Assembly (NCBI GenBank): GCA_031270755.1
Contig: JAISWV010000014.1
Location: 1-12,305 of the forward strand
Reading direction: 5' to 3'
Length of the DNA: 12,305 nucleotides
Source of the DNA: Synergistaceae bacterium
GTDB taxonomy: Bacteria; Synergistota; Synergistia; Synergistales; Aminobacteriaceae
Part shown: positions 6,318-12,305 of the stretch, one piece after another
How positions within the stretch are numbered: the stretch's first letter is position 1
Layout: each line of letters begins with the position of its first letter
Notes under the pieces: generated by a model
The model's database searches: none
Told to the model about the DNA's origin: nothing
What the model saw: the letters and a program-made list of their open reading frames with translations, nothing else
Position numbers and translations under genes: made by a program

Positions 6318-8678
6318 CTAGAACACTTCCTGCGCGGTGCGGGCGATGATCTCCTCCTGGTGATACTCGTCCAGGTCGACGAAATAGTCGCTGTAACCGG
6401 CGACTCGAACCAGAAGGCCCTTGTATTGTTCAGGGCGTTTCTGCGCGTCGCGAAGGGTTTCCTCGTCGACCACGTTGAACTGTATGTGGTGACCGCCGAG
6501 TTTGAAATACGAGCGTATCAGGTTTACCAGCCCGTTCACTCCCTTCTCGCCGCTCAGAAGCGAGGGGAGAAATCGTTGATTCAAGAGGGTTCCGCCCGAT
6601 TTTACCTGATCCATCTTGCCGAGGGATTTGACGACGGCCGTCGGCCCGTTGCGGTCGGCCCCGTGACTCGGCGAAGTTCCGTCGGAGATCGGGGTCCCGC
6701 TGAAGCGGCCGTTTGGCGTCGCCCCCGTCATTTTGCCGAAATAATTGTGGCACGTCGTGGACAGCATGTTGAGGTGATACGTGGGGCCCAATGTGCTTCG
6801 CTTGCCGTCGATGCTCTCGAACAGGCTTCCGTAGACCCTCTGCATTATCGCGTCGGCGTAGTCGTCGTCGTTGCCGAAAAATGGCGTCTTGTTCCACATC
6901 GTGAGGCGCAGCGCCTCGTGGCCCTCCCAGTTTTTGTTGCAGGCGGAGACGAGGGCGCTCAGCTCGACGCGCCCGTCGTCGAACACGTGCTTCTTTATCG
7001 CGGACAGGCTGTCCGTCACCGTGCCGATGCCCGTACACTGAATGTAGTCGGAGTTGTATCTCGGGCCGCCGCTGTAGTAGTCGCGCCCGTTCTTTATGCA
7101 GTCCCGGATTACCGCCGACAGGAACGTCGCGGGGAAAAGCTCCGCGTAACGCGCCCTCAGATAGTTGTCCGCCTCTATTTTCGTGTCCACGACGTATTTG
7201 AGCTGCTTCTCGAACGAGGCGTAGAGGGCGTCGAACGTCCTGAAATTTCTCGGGTCGCCGCTTCTCACGCCGATCGGCCGGCCGGTCATCGCGTCGACGC
7301 CGTCGTTCAGCGCCAGTTCCAGCACCTTCGGCGTGTTGAGATAACCGTGCAGGAGGTACGCTTCCTTCCCGCTGCAGCCCGTCTCTATGCAGCCGCTCGT
7401 TCCGCCCTCGCGCGCGTCCTCCAGCGTCTTGCCGACCCGCATCTGCTCCGCGACGACCATGTCGGCGTTGAACACGGACGGATAACCCATGCCGTTCCTG
7501 ATGACCCGGACAGCGGCTTTCAGCACTTCGTCGGGCGTGCGCACACTCGTCTGTATGTTGCACTGAGGCTGCAGAAGCCTCAGTTCGTCGACGACCTCCA
7601 GTATGATGTACGTGACCTCGCTCGAACCGTCGCTCCCGTCGCGCTTCAGGCCGGCGAGATTGATATTCGTGAAGTCGTTGTACGTTCCGCTCTCCGCTGC
7701 CGTCACGCCCACCTTGGGCGGAGCGGGCGTGTTGTTCACCTTTATCCAGAGGCAGGAAATCAATTCTTTGGCTTTCTCCCGATCCAGCGTGCCGTCGGCA
7801 ATTCCGCGCTCGTAGAAGGGCAGCAGGTGCTGATCCAGATGACCGGGGCTCATGGCGTCCCATCCGTTCAGCTCCGTTATCGTCCCCAGGTGAACGAACC
7901 AGTACATCTGAATCGCTTCCCAGAAATCGCGCGGAGCGCAGGCCGGAACCCGGTGGCAGACCTCCGCTATTTTCTCCAGCTCCGCCCTGCGCGTCTCGTT
8001 TGTCTCGGACGCCGCCATGCGCTCCGCGAGATCGGCGTGACGCTCGGCGAACAGGATTGCCGCGTCGCAGGAGTAGTCCATGCCCTGGAGCTCGTCGTCC
8101 TTCGCCGTGGCCTCCGGGTCGTTCAGGAAGTTCAGCGCTGACCGCGCCTTCGCTATGTCGCCCTTCAGGTCAAGCATTCCCTTCTCGTATATCAGGTTGT
8201 CCAAAGAGGTATGCCCCAGGGCGCGCTGCTCGCCGAATTCCGTAAAGAGCCCCGCTTCGTAGAGGTTCAGCCATTTCTTCGGCATACGGGCGAACGCCTT
8301 GTCTCTCATGCTCCGCCCTCTCCAGTAGGGGATGACGACGTCCCTGTAAAGCTCCGCGTCTTTGGGATCGACGGCGTAGCTCTGCATTCTGCGGGCGTTC
8401 AGCACCTTCAGGTCCTCCAGGGAGTGGCATGTGAGTTCGGGGAACGACGAGACCGCCTTGGGCGCCGGGCCGCGCTCGCCCACGATCAGCTCGTCGGGGC
8501 CGATGTATATCGTCTTTTTCTCGCAGATGTACTTGAAGTTGAGCCCTCTCATGACCGGGGTCGCGTATTTGCCTTCATTCTCTTTGTAAAACTCGGTTTC
8601 CAGCACGGCCCTCTCCGCCGAAAACCTAGGGACCGCCTCGAAACTCTCCCTACGAAGCCGTTCTATCCGTTCGTTCAT
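6318..8678 (-). CDS. hypD: Glycyl radical enzyme, trans-4-hydroxy-L-proline dehydratase (HypD)
   Basis: A 786-residue glycyl radical enzyme. HypD removes water from trans-4-hydroxy-L-proline to give pyrroline-5-carboxylate, which P5C reductase turns into proline for Stickland-type fermentation. The thiyl Cys motif GGTSGCIETGC places C430 and E432; the glycyl radical loop RVAGYSDYF places G761. Against the C. difficile HypD numbering as I remember it (F152, H160, D278, S334, Y450, C434, E436, G765) the matching residues here are F148, H156, D274, S330, Y446, C430, E432 and G761, a constant offset of four, supporting the same substrate. The GCVE-P contexts of choline lyase are absent. AAGGAGG lies 11 bases before the ATG. 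It sits 25 bp downstream of its activase. The GRE family assignment is near certain, the substrate likely. No proC is in view. Confidence 0.87.
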   Translation of the reverse strand: MNERIERLRRESFEAVPRFSAERAVLETEFYKENEGKYATPVMRGLNFKYICEKKTIYIGPDELIVGERGPAPKAVSSFPELTCHSLEDLKVLNARRMQSYAVDPKDAELYRDVVIPYWRGRSMRDKAFARMPKKWLNLYEAGLFTEFGEQRALGHTSLDNLIYEKGMLDLKGDIAKARSALNFLNDPEATAKDDELQGMDYSCDAAILFAERHADLAERMAASETNETRRAELEKIAEVCHRVPACAPRDFWEAIQMYWFVHLGTITELNGWDAMSPGHLDQHLLPFYERGIADGTLDREKAKELISCLWIKVNNTPAPPKVGVTAAESGTYNDFTNINLAGLKRDGSDGSSEVTYIILEVVDELRLLQPQCNIQTSVRTPDEVLKAAVRVIRNGMGYPSVFNADMVVAEQMRVGKTLEDAREGGTSGCIETGCSGKEAYLLHGYLNTPKVLELALNDGVDAMTGRPIGVRSGDPRNFRTFDALYASFEKQLKYVVDTKIEADNYLRARYAELFPATFLSAVIRDCIKNGRDYYSGGPRYNSDYIQCTGIGTVTDSLSAIKKHVFDDGRVELSALVSACNKNWEGHEALRLTMWNKTPFFGNDDDYADAIMQRVYGSLFESIDGKRSTLGPTYHLNMLSTTCHNYFGKMTGATPNGRFSGTPISDGTSPSHGADRNGPTAVVKSLGKMDQVKSGGTLLNQRFLPSLLSGEKGVNGLVNLIRSYFKLGGHHIQFNVVDEETLRDAQKRPEQYKGLLVRVAGYSDYFVDLDEYHQEEIIARTAQEVF

Positions 8679-8703
8679 CGTTCCGCCCGCCTCCTTTTCT
8701 AGT

Positions 8704-9624
8704 TCAGCCGCCTGTAATGGCTCGTATGCCCTGGCTTTCCATCACTTCGACCGCTCTTCGCAGCGAGGCTTCGGCCGGAGCGCACGTCCCTCTGAGGCGA
8801 AACTCCATACTCCACCTGTCGTGCTTGTCCTCCGCGGCCGAATGATACGGCAGCAGATTGAGACCAACTACACCACGCACCCCGGACACAAAAGCGGCTG
8901 TTGCTCTCAGGTTCTCCTCGTCGGTGTTGACACCGGGCACGAAGGGCACACGGACGTTTATGACGGCGCCCCGCCCACCCAGCTGCGAAAGATTCGACAG
9001 AATGACGTCGTTGTCGACGCCGGTGTATTTTTTGTGTTTTTCCGGGTCCATGTGCTTGATGTCGTACAGATATAAATCGGTGAAAGGGACCGTGTCGAGC
9101 AGGCTTTCGGCGTCGACGAAACCGCACGTGTCCAAGGCGGTATGGATGCCGTGTTTCCTGCACTCGCCCAGCAATTCCATGACAAACTCCGGCTGCGCCA
9201 TCGGCTCCCCTCCGGACAGGGTCACGCCTCCGCCCGACTGCTCAAAGAAGATGCGCTCCTTTAAAATGGACTTCATCACCTCGCTCGCGCTCATCCGAGC
9301 CCCGCACGTCACCCTGGCCTCGGAGGGGCAGACCTCCGAACACGCTCCGCAGCCGTCGCAAACGCCGGAATCGGTAGACATCGCACCGCCCTCCGTCGAG
9401 ATGGCTCCCTTCGGGCACGCGGGCGCACACATGCCGCAGGCGACGCACCGTTCCCTTCTGTACAGAAGCTGCGGTCCAAAATACTGGCTTTCGGGGTTGT
9501 GACACCACCAGCAGGACAGAGGGCAACCCTTAAAGTGAACGGTTACGCGAATGCCCGGACCGTCATGAAGCGCGTATCGCTTTATGTCGAACACCGTCCC
9601 GAATTTTCGGTGCAGGGCTTCCAC
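8704..9624 (-). CDS. hypE: Glycyl radical enzyme activase (radical SAM, HypE-like)
   Basis: A radical SAM enzyme of about 306 residues that installs the glycyl radical on the adjacent HypD. With the start used: HDGPGIR at about 20-26, the SAM cluster motif CPLSCWWC (C34, C38, C41; CX3CX2C), then two inserted ferredoxin-like 4Fe-4S motifs CVACGMCAPAC (60-70) and CDGCGACSEVC (89-99), and SGGGVTLSGGEP (about 130-141) for SAM binding. This layout is usual for activases of GREs outside the pyruvate formate-lyase class. There is no ATG near the N-terminus: GTG 9624-9622 is used, GTG 9594-9592 (just before the family start 'VFDIKRY') is an equal alternative, and neither has a well-spaced Shine-Dalgarno. 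The longer frame to 9717 runs through the promoter and is rejected. It is first in the hypE-hypD operon. Confidence 0.88.
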   Translation of the reverse strand: MEALHRKFGTVFDIKRYALHDGPGIRVTVHFKGCPLSCWWCHNPESQYFGPQLLYRRERCVACGMCAPACPKGAISTEGGAMSTDSGVCDGCGACSEVCPSEARVTCGARMSASEVMKSILKERIFFEQSGGGVTLSGGEPMAQPEFVMELLGECRKHGIHTALDTCGFVDAESLLDTVPFTDLYLYDIKHMDPEKHKKYTGVDNDVILSNLSQLGGRGAVINVRVPFVPGVNTDEENLRATAAFVSGVRGVVGLNLLPYHSAAEDKHDRWSMEFRLRGTCAPAEASLRRAVEVMESQGIRAITGG

Positions 9625-9689
9625 CTCCGGTCCGGCACTCTTCAGGGCAAAATTGTAATTTTTAAACCAATATTCTCGATTAAAAATGA

Positions 9690-9717
9690 AGTATAACACT
9701 GATGTATCAGTTGTCAA
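9690..9717 (-). promoter_or_regulatory. hypE-hypD promoter
   Basis: On the minus strand: perfect -35 TTGACA (9717-9712), 16-bp spacer, TATACT (9695-9690) preceded by TG one base away (extended -10). The start point would be near 9683, giving a leader of about 60-90 nt to either candidate GTG of hypE. This is the best promoter match in the window. Confidence 0.7.
9698..9711. promoter_or_regulatory. Operator-like palindrome in the hypE promoter spacer
   Basis: ACTGAT-GT-ATCAGT: two perfect 6-bp arms around a 2-bp centre, lying wholly between the -35 and -10 of the hypE promoter. A dimeric repressor bound here would block RNA polymerase. No regulator gene is visible beside it, so the protein is unknown; GntR or TetR family members use sites of this size. 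Confidence 0.6.
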
Positions 9718-9745
9718 TAGATTGATTGCCTCCCAAATTACCGTG

Positions 9746-10006
9746 ATGAGGCAAAAATACTGTTATTCATGTGAAACACTCTGGGACAAGGAACGAAAGA
9801 AGTCTTGCAGATTGGGTAAATGCATAAGGGAAATACGTGTCTGCCTACGCAGTTCGGAAACGTGTAAAAAATTGACAAGAAAACAGGTTTTCTCCCACAT
9901 TAAGACAATCTACAAGATAGAGTTCAAAGGCAAGTACAGAGATGTCTATCCTAAATTATCTAGACAGCAGCGAGATATTCTTGACGTGCTGAATGTTAAT
10001 GCGTGA
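9746..10006 (+). CDS. Small Cys-rich hypothetical protein
   Basis: I do not recognise this 86-residue ORF. It is basic and has Cys at 6, 9, 21, 26, 33 and 40 (C-x2-C-x11-C-x4-C, then C-x6-C), which could bind zinc, followed by a Lys/Arg-rich, probably helical half ending KLSRQQRDILDVL. The frame can be read from an ATG at 9686, but that start sits inside the divergent hypE promoter, so ATG 9746 (or GTG 9743) is given. No Shine-Dalgarno is seen for any start. Its base composition is clearly more AT-rich than the flanking genes, with many AGA and AAA codons, suggesting foreign or non-coding DNA. It lies next to a decayed AbiE locus. It may be a mobile-element or phage relic, or a chance ORF. 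Confidence 0.35.
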   Translation: MRQKYCYSCETLWDKERKKSCRLGKCIREIRVCLRSSETCKKLTRKQVFSHIKTIYKIEFKGKYRDVYPKLSRQQRDILDVLNVNA

Positions 10007-10078
10007 TACCGACCTGCGTATAATTTTTGGGGGGATTTACGTTGAAAGCGAAATAATGGGACTGGAGGGATGTCCATG

Positions 10079-10270
10079 TCATTCTTCATATTGACGAAGA
10101 ATTCTGTATACCCCAAACCTGCGGGCATAATCGCCGAGCAAGTTCAAATTCGCGTCTTTCCGGGCCGCGTAATTTTTCAGAGCGTCCAAGAAAAACTGAT
10201 TGTCTATCTTATTGCGGCTACGCGTCACGTCGCAAATTGTCCGTTCCCCGCTGTTTCGGTAGTTTTTGTG
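10079..10270 (-). pseudogene. AbiEi antitoxin remnant (type IV toxin-antitoxin), C-terminal part
   Basis: The minus-strand frame between stops (10273-10271 and 10081-10079) encodes about 63 residues matching the C-terminus of AbiEi antitoxins: ERTICDVTRSRNKIDNQFF, then DALKNY, LNLLGDYARRF and a final ILRQY. AbiEi neutralises the AbiEii nucleotidyltransferase toxin and represses the operon; the pair acts in phage abortive infection. Here the N-terminal DNA-binding half is missing, an in-frame stop lies upstream, there is no start codon, and the end is cut short right after ILRQY. An ATG at 10089-10087 begins M-K-N-D-M, like the usual AbiEii start, but the next codons show no toxin motifs. So this is a dead relic. 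The family call is from motif memory; a profile search would settle it. Confidence 0.7.
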
Positions 10271-10279
10271 TTATGCTTT

Positions 10280-10308
10280 GGCGCAAGGGAACGTGTTAAG
10301 TATGCGCC
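10280..10308. other. GC-rich inverted repeat upstream of anmK
   Basis: GGCGCA (10280-10285) and TGCGCC (10303-10308) form a perfect 6-bp inverted repeat with a 17-nt centre, about 70 bp before anmK. There is no U-run on the plus strand. It could be part of the anmK control region or a scar at the end of the abiE relic; role unknown. Confidence 0.25.
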
Positions 10309-10377
10309 CTAACAATAATACACGGAATCTCGGCTGGATACTTGATAGGTTTTCTATATGCTTAGGAGGTTGTCTCG

Positions 10378-11562
10378 ATGTCATACGTCATTGGATTGAT
10401 CAGCGGAACCTCGCTGGATGGATGTGACGCCGCGCTGATCGAGATCGAGGACGAAAATGGTGAGAATGAGGGAAATGGTGAGAACATTTACCTGTCGGCG
10501 TTTGTGACGCTGCCGATGCCGGAAGCGCTGCGGGCAAAAATTTTGGATTGCTGCTCGCTTTCTCGGTCGGACATCCGATTGACGTGCAGCTTGAACGCGG
10601 AACTCGGGTATTGGTTTGCCCAAGCGGCAAAGGCCGTCTGCGAAAAAGCGGGAGTGCCGCCGAAGGATGTGGAGTGTATCGGGTCCCACGGGCAGACTGT
10701 CTACCATATTCCCGAAAGCGAGGGCGAATGGCTGGCGTCGACGCTGCAAATCGGCGAGCCGGCGATTGTCGCCTGGGAAACCGGCATTTTGGTCGTTTCC
10801 GGCATGAGGGCTATGGACATGGCTGCGGGAGGACGCGGCGCGCCCCTGGTGCCCTACGCCGAGTACCTACTGTACCGCTCCGAAAAACCGCGCGCGCTGC
10901 AAAACCTCGGCGGTATCGGCAACGTTACGGGCCTTCCCGCCGGTTGCAAGCTGGAAGAGGTCTTCGCCTTCGACACAGGCCCCGCCAACATGGTCATCGA
11001 CGCGCTGGCGAAGCATTTTTACGGTTTGCCCTGGGACGACGGCGGTGAAATCGCCGCGGCCGGCACCGTGAACGAAGGGCTTTTGGCCGAGTGGATGGCG
11101 ATACCCTACGTTACGGCCCCACCGCCCAAAGCGACGGGCCGGGAACTGTACGGTACCCAGTTTGTGGAGGCGGCGCTGGCCGCCCACCCCGATATTTGCC
11201 CGGAGGACTGGCTGGCGACCGCAACGCGCTACACCGCCGCGACAATGGAGGTCAATTACCGCCGCTATGTCTTTCCCCGCTGTCCGGCCCGGGAGGTCAT
11301 TCTGTCCGGAGGCGGCGCTCACAACATGACGCTGCGCCGCCACATCGAGCAGCTGCTTCCCGAATGTACGGTGCTGACCCAGGAGGACCTGGGTTGGAGC
11401 TCCGACTCCAAAGAGGCCGTGGCGTTCGCGTTGATGGCTCACGAGACCGTGAAGGGACGGCCGAGCAACGTCCCCAGCGCCACCGGCGCCGGAAAGCGCG
11501 TCATCTTGGGCAACATCACCCCCGCGCCCTTTAGGGAATCTCGGAGACGCCCGCTCCCGTGA
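10378..11562 (+). CDS. anmK: Anhydro-N-acetylmuramic acid kinase
   Basis: A 394-residue sugar kinase that opens the 1,6-anhydro ring and phosphorylates 1,6-anhydro-MurNAc to MurNAc-6-phosphate with ATP in the cytoplasm, a step in peptidoglycan recycling. Family motifs run the full length: GLISGTSLDGCD (6-17), SHGQTVYH (103-110), GGRGAPLVPY (151-160), NLGGIGN (176-182), DTGPANM (199-205), LSGGGAHN (309-316), KEAVAFA (345-351) and the terminal PSATGAGKRVILG (366-378). The ATG at 10378 has AGGAGG (10364-10369) 8 bases upstream. A small acidic insertion, ENGENEGNGEN (26-36), comes from an 18-bp tandem duplication. No MurQ etherase or other recycling gene is nearby, so it appears monocistronic; it converges on hutU with only 19 bp between. 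Confidence 0.95.
   Translation: MSYVIGLISGTSLDGCDAALIEIEDENGENEGNGENIYLSAFVTLPMPEALRAKILDCCSLSRSDIRLTCSLNAELGYWFAQAAKAVCEKAGVPPKDVECIGSHGQTVYHIPESEGEWLASTLQIGEPAIVAWETGILVVSGMRAMDMAAGGRGAPLVPYAEYLLYRSEKPRALQNLGGIGNVTGLPAGCKLEEVFAFDTGPANMVIDALAKHFYGLPWDDGGEIAAAGTVNEGLLAEWMAIPYVTAPPPKATGRELYGTQFVEAALAAHPDICPEDWLATATRYTAATMEVNYRRYVFPRCPAREVILSGGGAHNMTLRRHIEQLLPECTVLTQEDLGWSSDSKEAVAFALMAHETVKGRPSNVPSATGAGKRVILGNITPAPFRESRRRPLP
10453..10488 (+). repeat. 18-bp tandem duplication inside anmK
   Basis: GAAAATGGTGAGAATGAG (10453-10470) is followed by a diverged second copy (10471-10488) sharing AAATGGTGAGAA. It keeps the frame and adds a Glu/Asn/Gly-rich loop between early beta strands of AnmK. Confidence 0.6.
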
Positions 11563-11578
11563 ACTTTTCAAATTCAAT

Positions 11579-11593
11579 GACTCAACGCGAGTC
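11579..11593. terminator. Weak hairpin between convergent anmK and hutU
   Basis: GACTC (11579-11583) and GAGTC (11589-11593) with a 5-nt loop overlap the hutU stop. On the plus strand a T-run (five T) follows only after TACCAG. A short stem and a displaced U-run make it a weak, possibly shared, terminator. Confidence 0.3.
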
Positions 11594-12305
11594 TACCAGT
11601 TTTTCAAGGTACTCCTCGTCGGCGATGAAGGGCAGCGTGATGTGGCCGTCGCCGCGTATTCCATTGAACTCCTCCGCGGTCTCCATGGCGTGCCGGTTTC
11701 GTGCCCAGGCGCGCCGCGCCACGCCGCCGATGACGTCCCAGCTCAGAGAGGCGCGGATAACCTCGTCCACGCGCCGGCTTCCGTCGAGAACCAGGCCGAA
11801 TCCCCCGTTGATGGCCTTGCTCGTCCCCACTCCGCCGCCGTTGTGGAGCGCCACGAGACTCATGCCCCTGGCGCAGTTTCCCGCAAAGCAGTGAATCGCC
11901 ATTTCCGCCATCACGTTGCTGCCGTCTTTGACGTTTGCGGTCTCGCGGTAGGGCGAGTCCGTGCCGGACACGTCGTGATGGTCGCGCCCCAGCATCACCG
12001 TGCCGATCTCGCCGTTGCGCACCATCTCGTTGAACTTGAGGGCGATGCGCATACGGCCCTCCTCGTCCTGGTACAGGATGCGGGCCTGGGTGCCGACCAC
12101 CAGTTTGTTCTTTTCGGCGTCGCGTATCCACACCCAGTTGTCGCGGTCCTGCGGGCGGCGGTTCGGGTCGATGCAGTCCTTGGCGGCCGTGTCGGTCTTG
12201 CGCAGGTCTTCGGGTTTGCCGGAAAGGCAGACCCAGCGGAACGGGCCGTAGCCGAAATCGAAAAGCAGCGGGCCCATGATGTCTTCCACGTAGGAGGGGA
12301 AGATG
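11582..12305 (-). CDS. hutU: Urocanate hydratase (3' part, runs off right edge)
   Basis: The C-terminal 240 residues of urocanase, the second enzyme of histidine breakdown (urocanate to imidazolone propionate, using NAD+ as an electrophile). The frame is open to the window edge, where it begins IFPSYVEDIMGP, so the start is outside. Visible family motifs include GPFRWVCLSG, LVVGTQARILYQD, GRDHHDVSGTDSPYRETAN, LHNGGGVG, INGGFGLVLDG and GGVARRAWARN. The 'RDHHDVSGTDSP' wording and the 'VVGTQARILYQD' insert resemble the long (roughly 670-residue) urocanases also found in animals, rather than the 550-residue enterobacterial/pseudomonad type. Other hut genes would be expected to the right. It is convergent with anmK. 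Together with hypD it points to amino-acid catabolism as an energy source. Confidence 0.95.
   Translation of the reverse strand, partial: IFPSYVEDIMGPLLFDFGYGPFRWVCLSGKPEDLRKTDTAAKDCIDPNRRPQDRDNWVWIRDAEKNKLVVGTQARILYQDEEGRMRIALKFNEMVRNGEIGTVMLGRDHHDVSGTDSPYRETANVKDGSNVMAEMAIHCFAGNCARGMSLVALHNGGGVGTSKAINGGFGLVLDGSRRVDEVIRASLSWDVIGGVARRAWARNRHAMETAEEFNGIRGDGHITLPFIADEEYLEKLVDSR

Noticed and set aside
6303..8141. Plus-strand open frame of 612 codons opposite hypD
   Set aside because: It is the antisense of a complete glycyl radical enzyme gene with all catalytic motifs. Its Arg/Val/Ala-rich translation shows no family motif, and high GC at third codon positions of hypD explains the lack of stops.
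10076..10312. Plus-strand ORF of 78 codons with a good Shine-Dalgarno (GGAGGG at 10064-10069)
   Set aside because: It lies opposite the AbiEi-like frame, whose conserved motifs explain the sequence; the plus-strand translation resembles nothing known and the ribosome site is probably chance.
1..12305. CRISPR array, tRNA or rRNA genes, intact insertion sequence
   Set aside because: No regularly spaced repeats, no cloverleaf-like tRNA patterns, no rRNA motifs and no transposase motifs were seen; almost all sequence is accounted for by protein genes.

Overview
The window is a chromosomal segment of about 12.3 kb with moderately high GC. It looks like a strictly anaerobic, amino-acid-fermenting bacterium. 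The gene order xerC-hslV-hslU-codY is the classic Bacillota codY operon order (codV-clpQ-clpY-codY in Bacillus subtilis) and is also known to me from Synergistota. Together with the GC content, an oxygen-sensitive glycyl radical enzyme and a histidine-degradation gene, I favour a Synergistota-like (or clostridial) host. This is inference; no rRNA or marker tree is available here.

Layout, left to right. (1) 1-471: 3' part of a LolD/MacB-type ABC transporter ATPase entering from the left edge. (2) 526-1419: yicC, behind a 9-bp tandem repeat and followed by a hairpin. (3) 1524-5540: xerC, hslV, hslU and codY on the plus strand. xerC/hslV overlap by 17 bp and hslV/hslU by 4 bp. A 249-bp AT-rich gap before codY carries a probable CodY box. 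A good intrinsic terminator follows codY. (4) 5799-6215: a half-size EamA membrane protein with its own promoter. (5) 6318-9624, minus strand: an operon of a glycyl radical activase (hypE-like) and a trans-4-hydroxy-L-proline dehydratase (hypD). Its strong promoter carries a palindrome inside the -35/-10 spacer. (6) 9686-10377: low-GC accessory gap with a small Cys-rich ORF and a decayed AbiE toxin-antitoxin remnant. (7) 10378-11562: anmK (plus strand). (8) 11582 to the right edge: 3' part of hutU, urocanate hydratase (minus strand).

How they fit together: HslUV is an ATP-dependent protease and CodY is a nutrient-responsive global regulator that probably regulates its own gene. HypDE and HutU feed hydroxyproline and histidine into amino-acid fermentation. 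AnmK recycles cell-wall 1,6-anhydro-MurNAc. I found no wholly new system. The most interesting points are the CodY homologue whose DNA-binding domain is nearly unchanged while its effector pocket has diverged, the operator-like palindrome in the hypE promoter, and the abiE relic in the low-GC gap.
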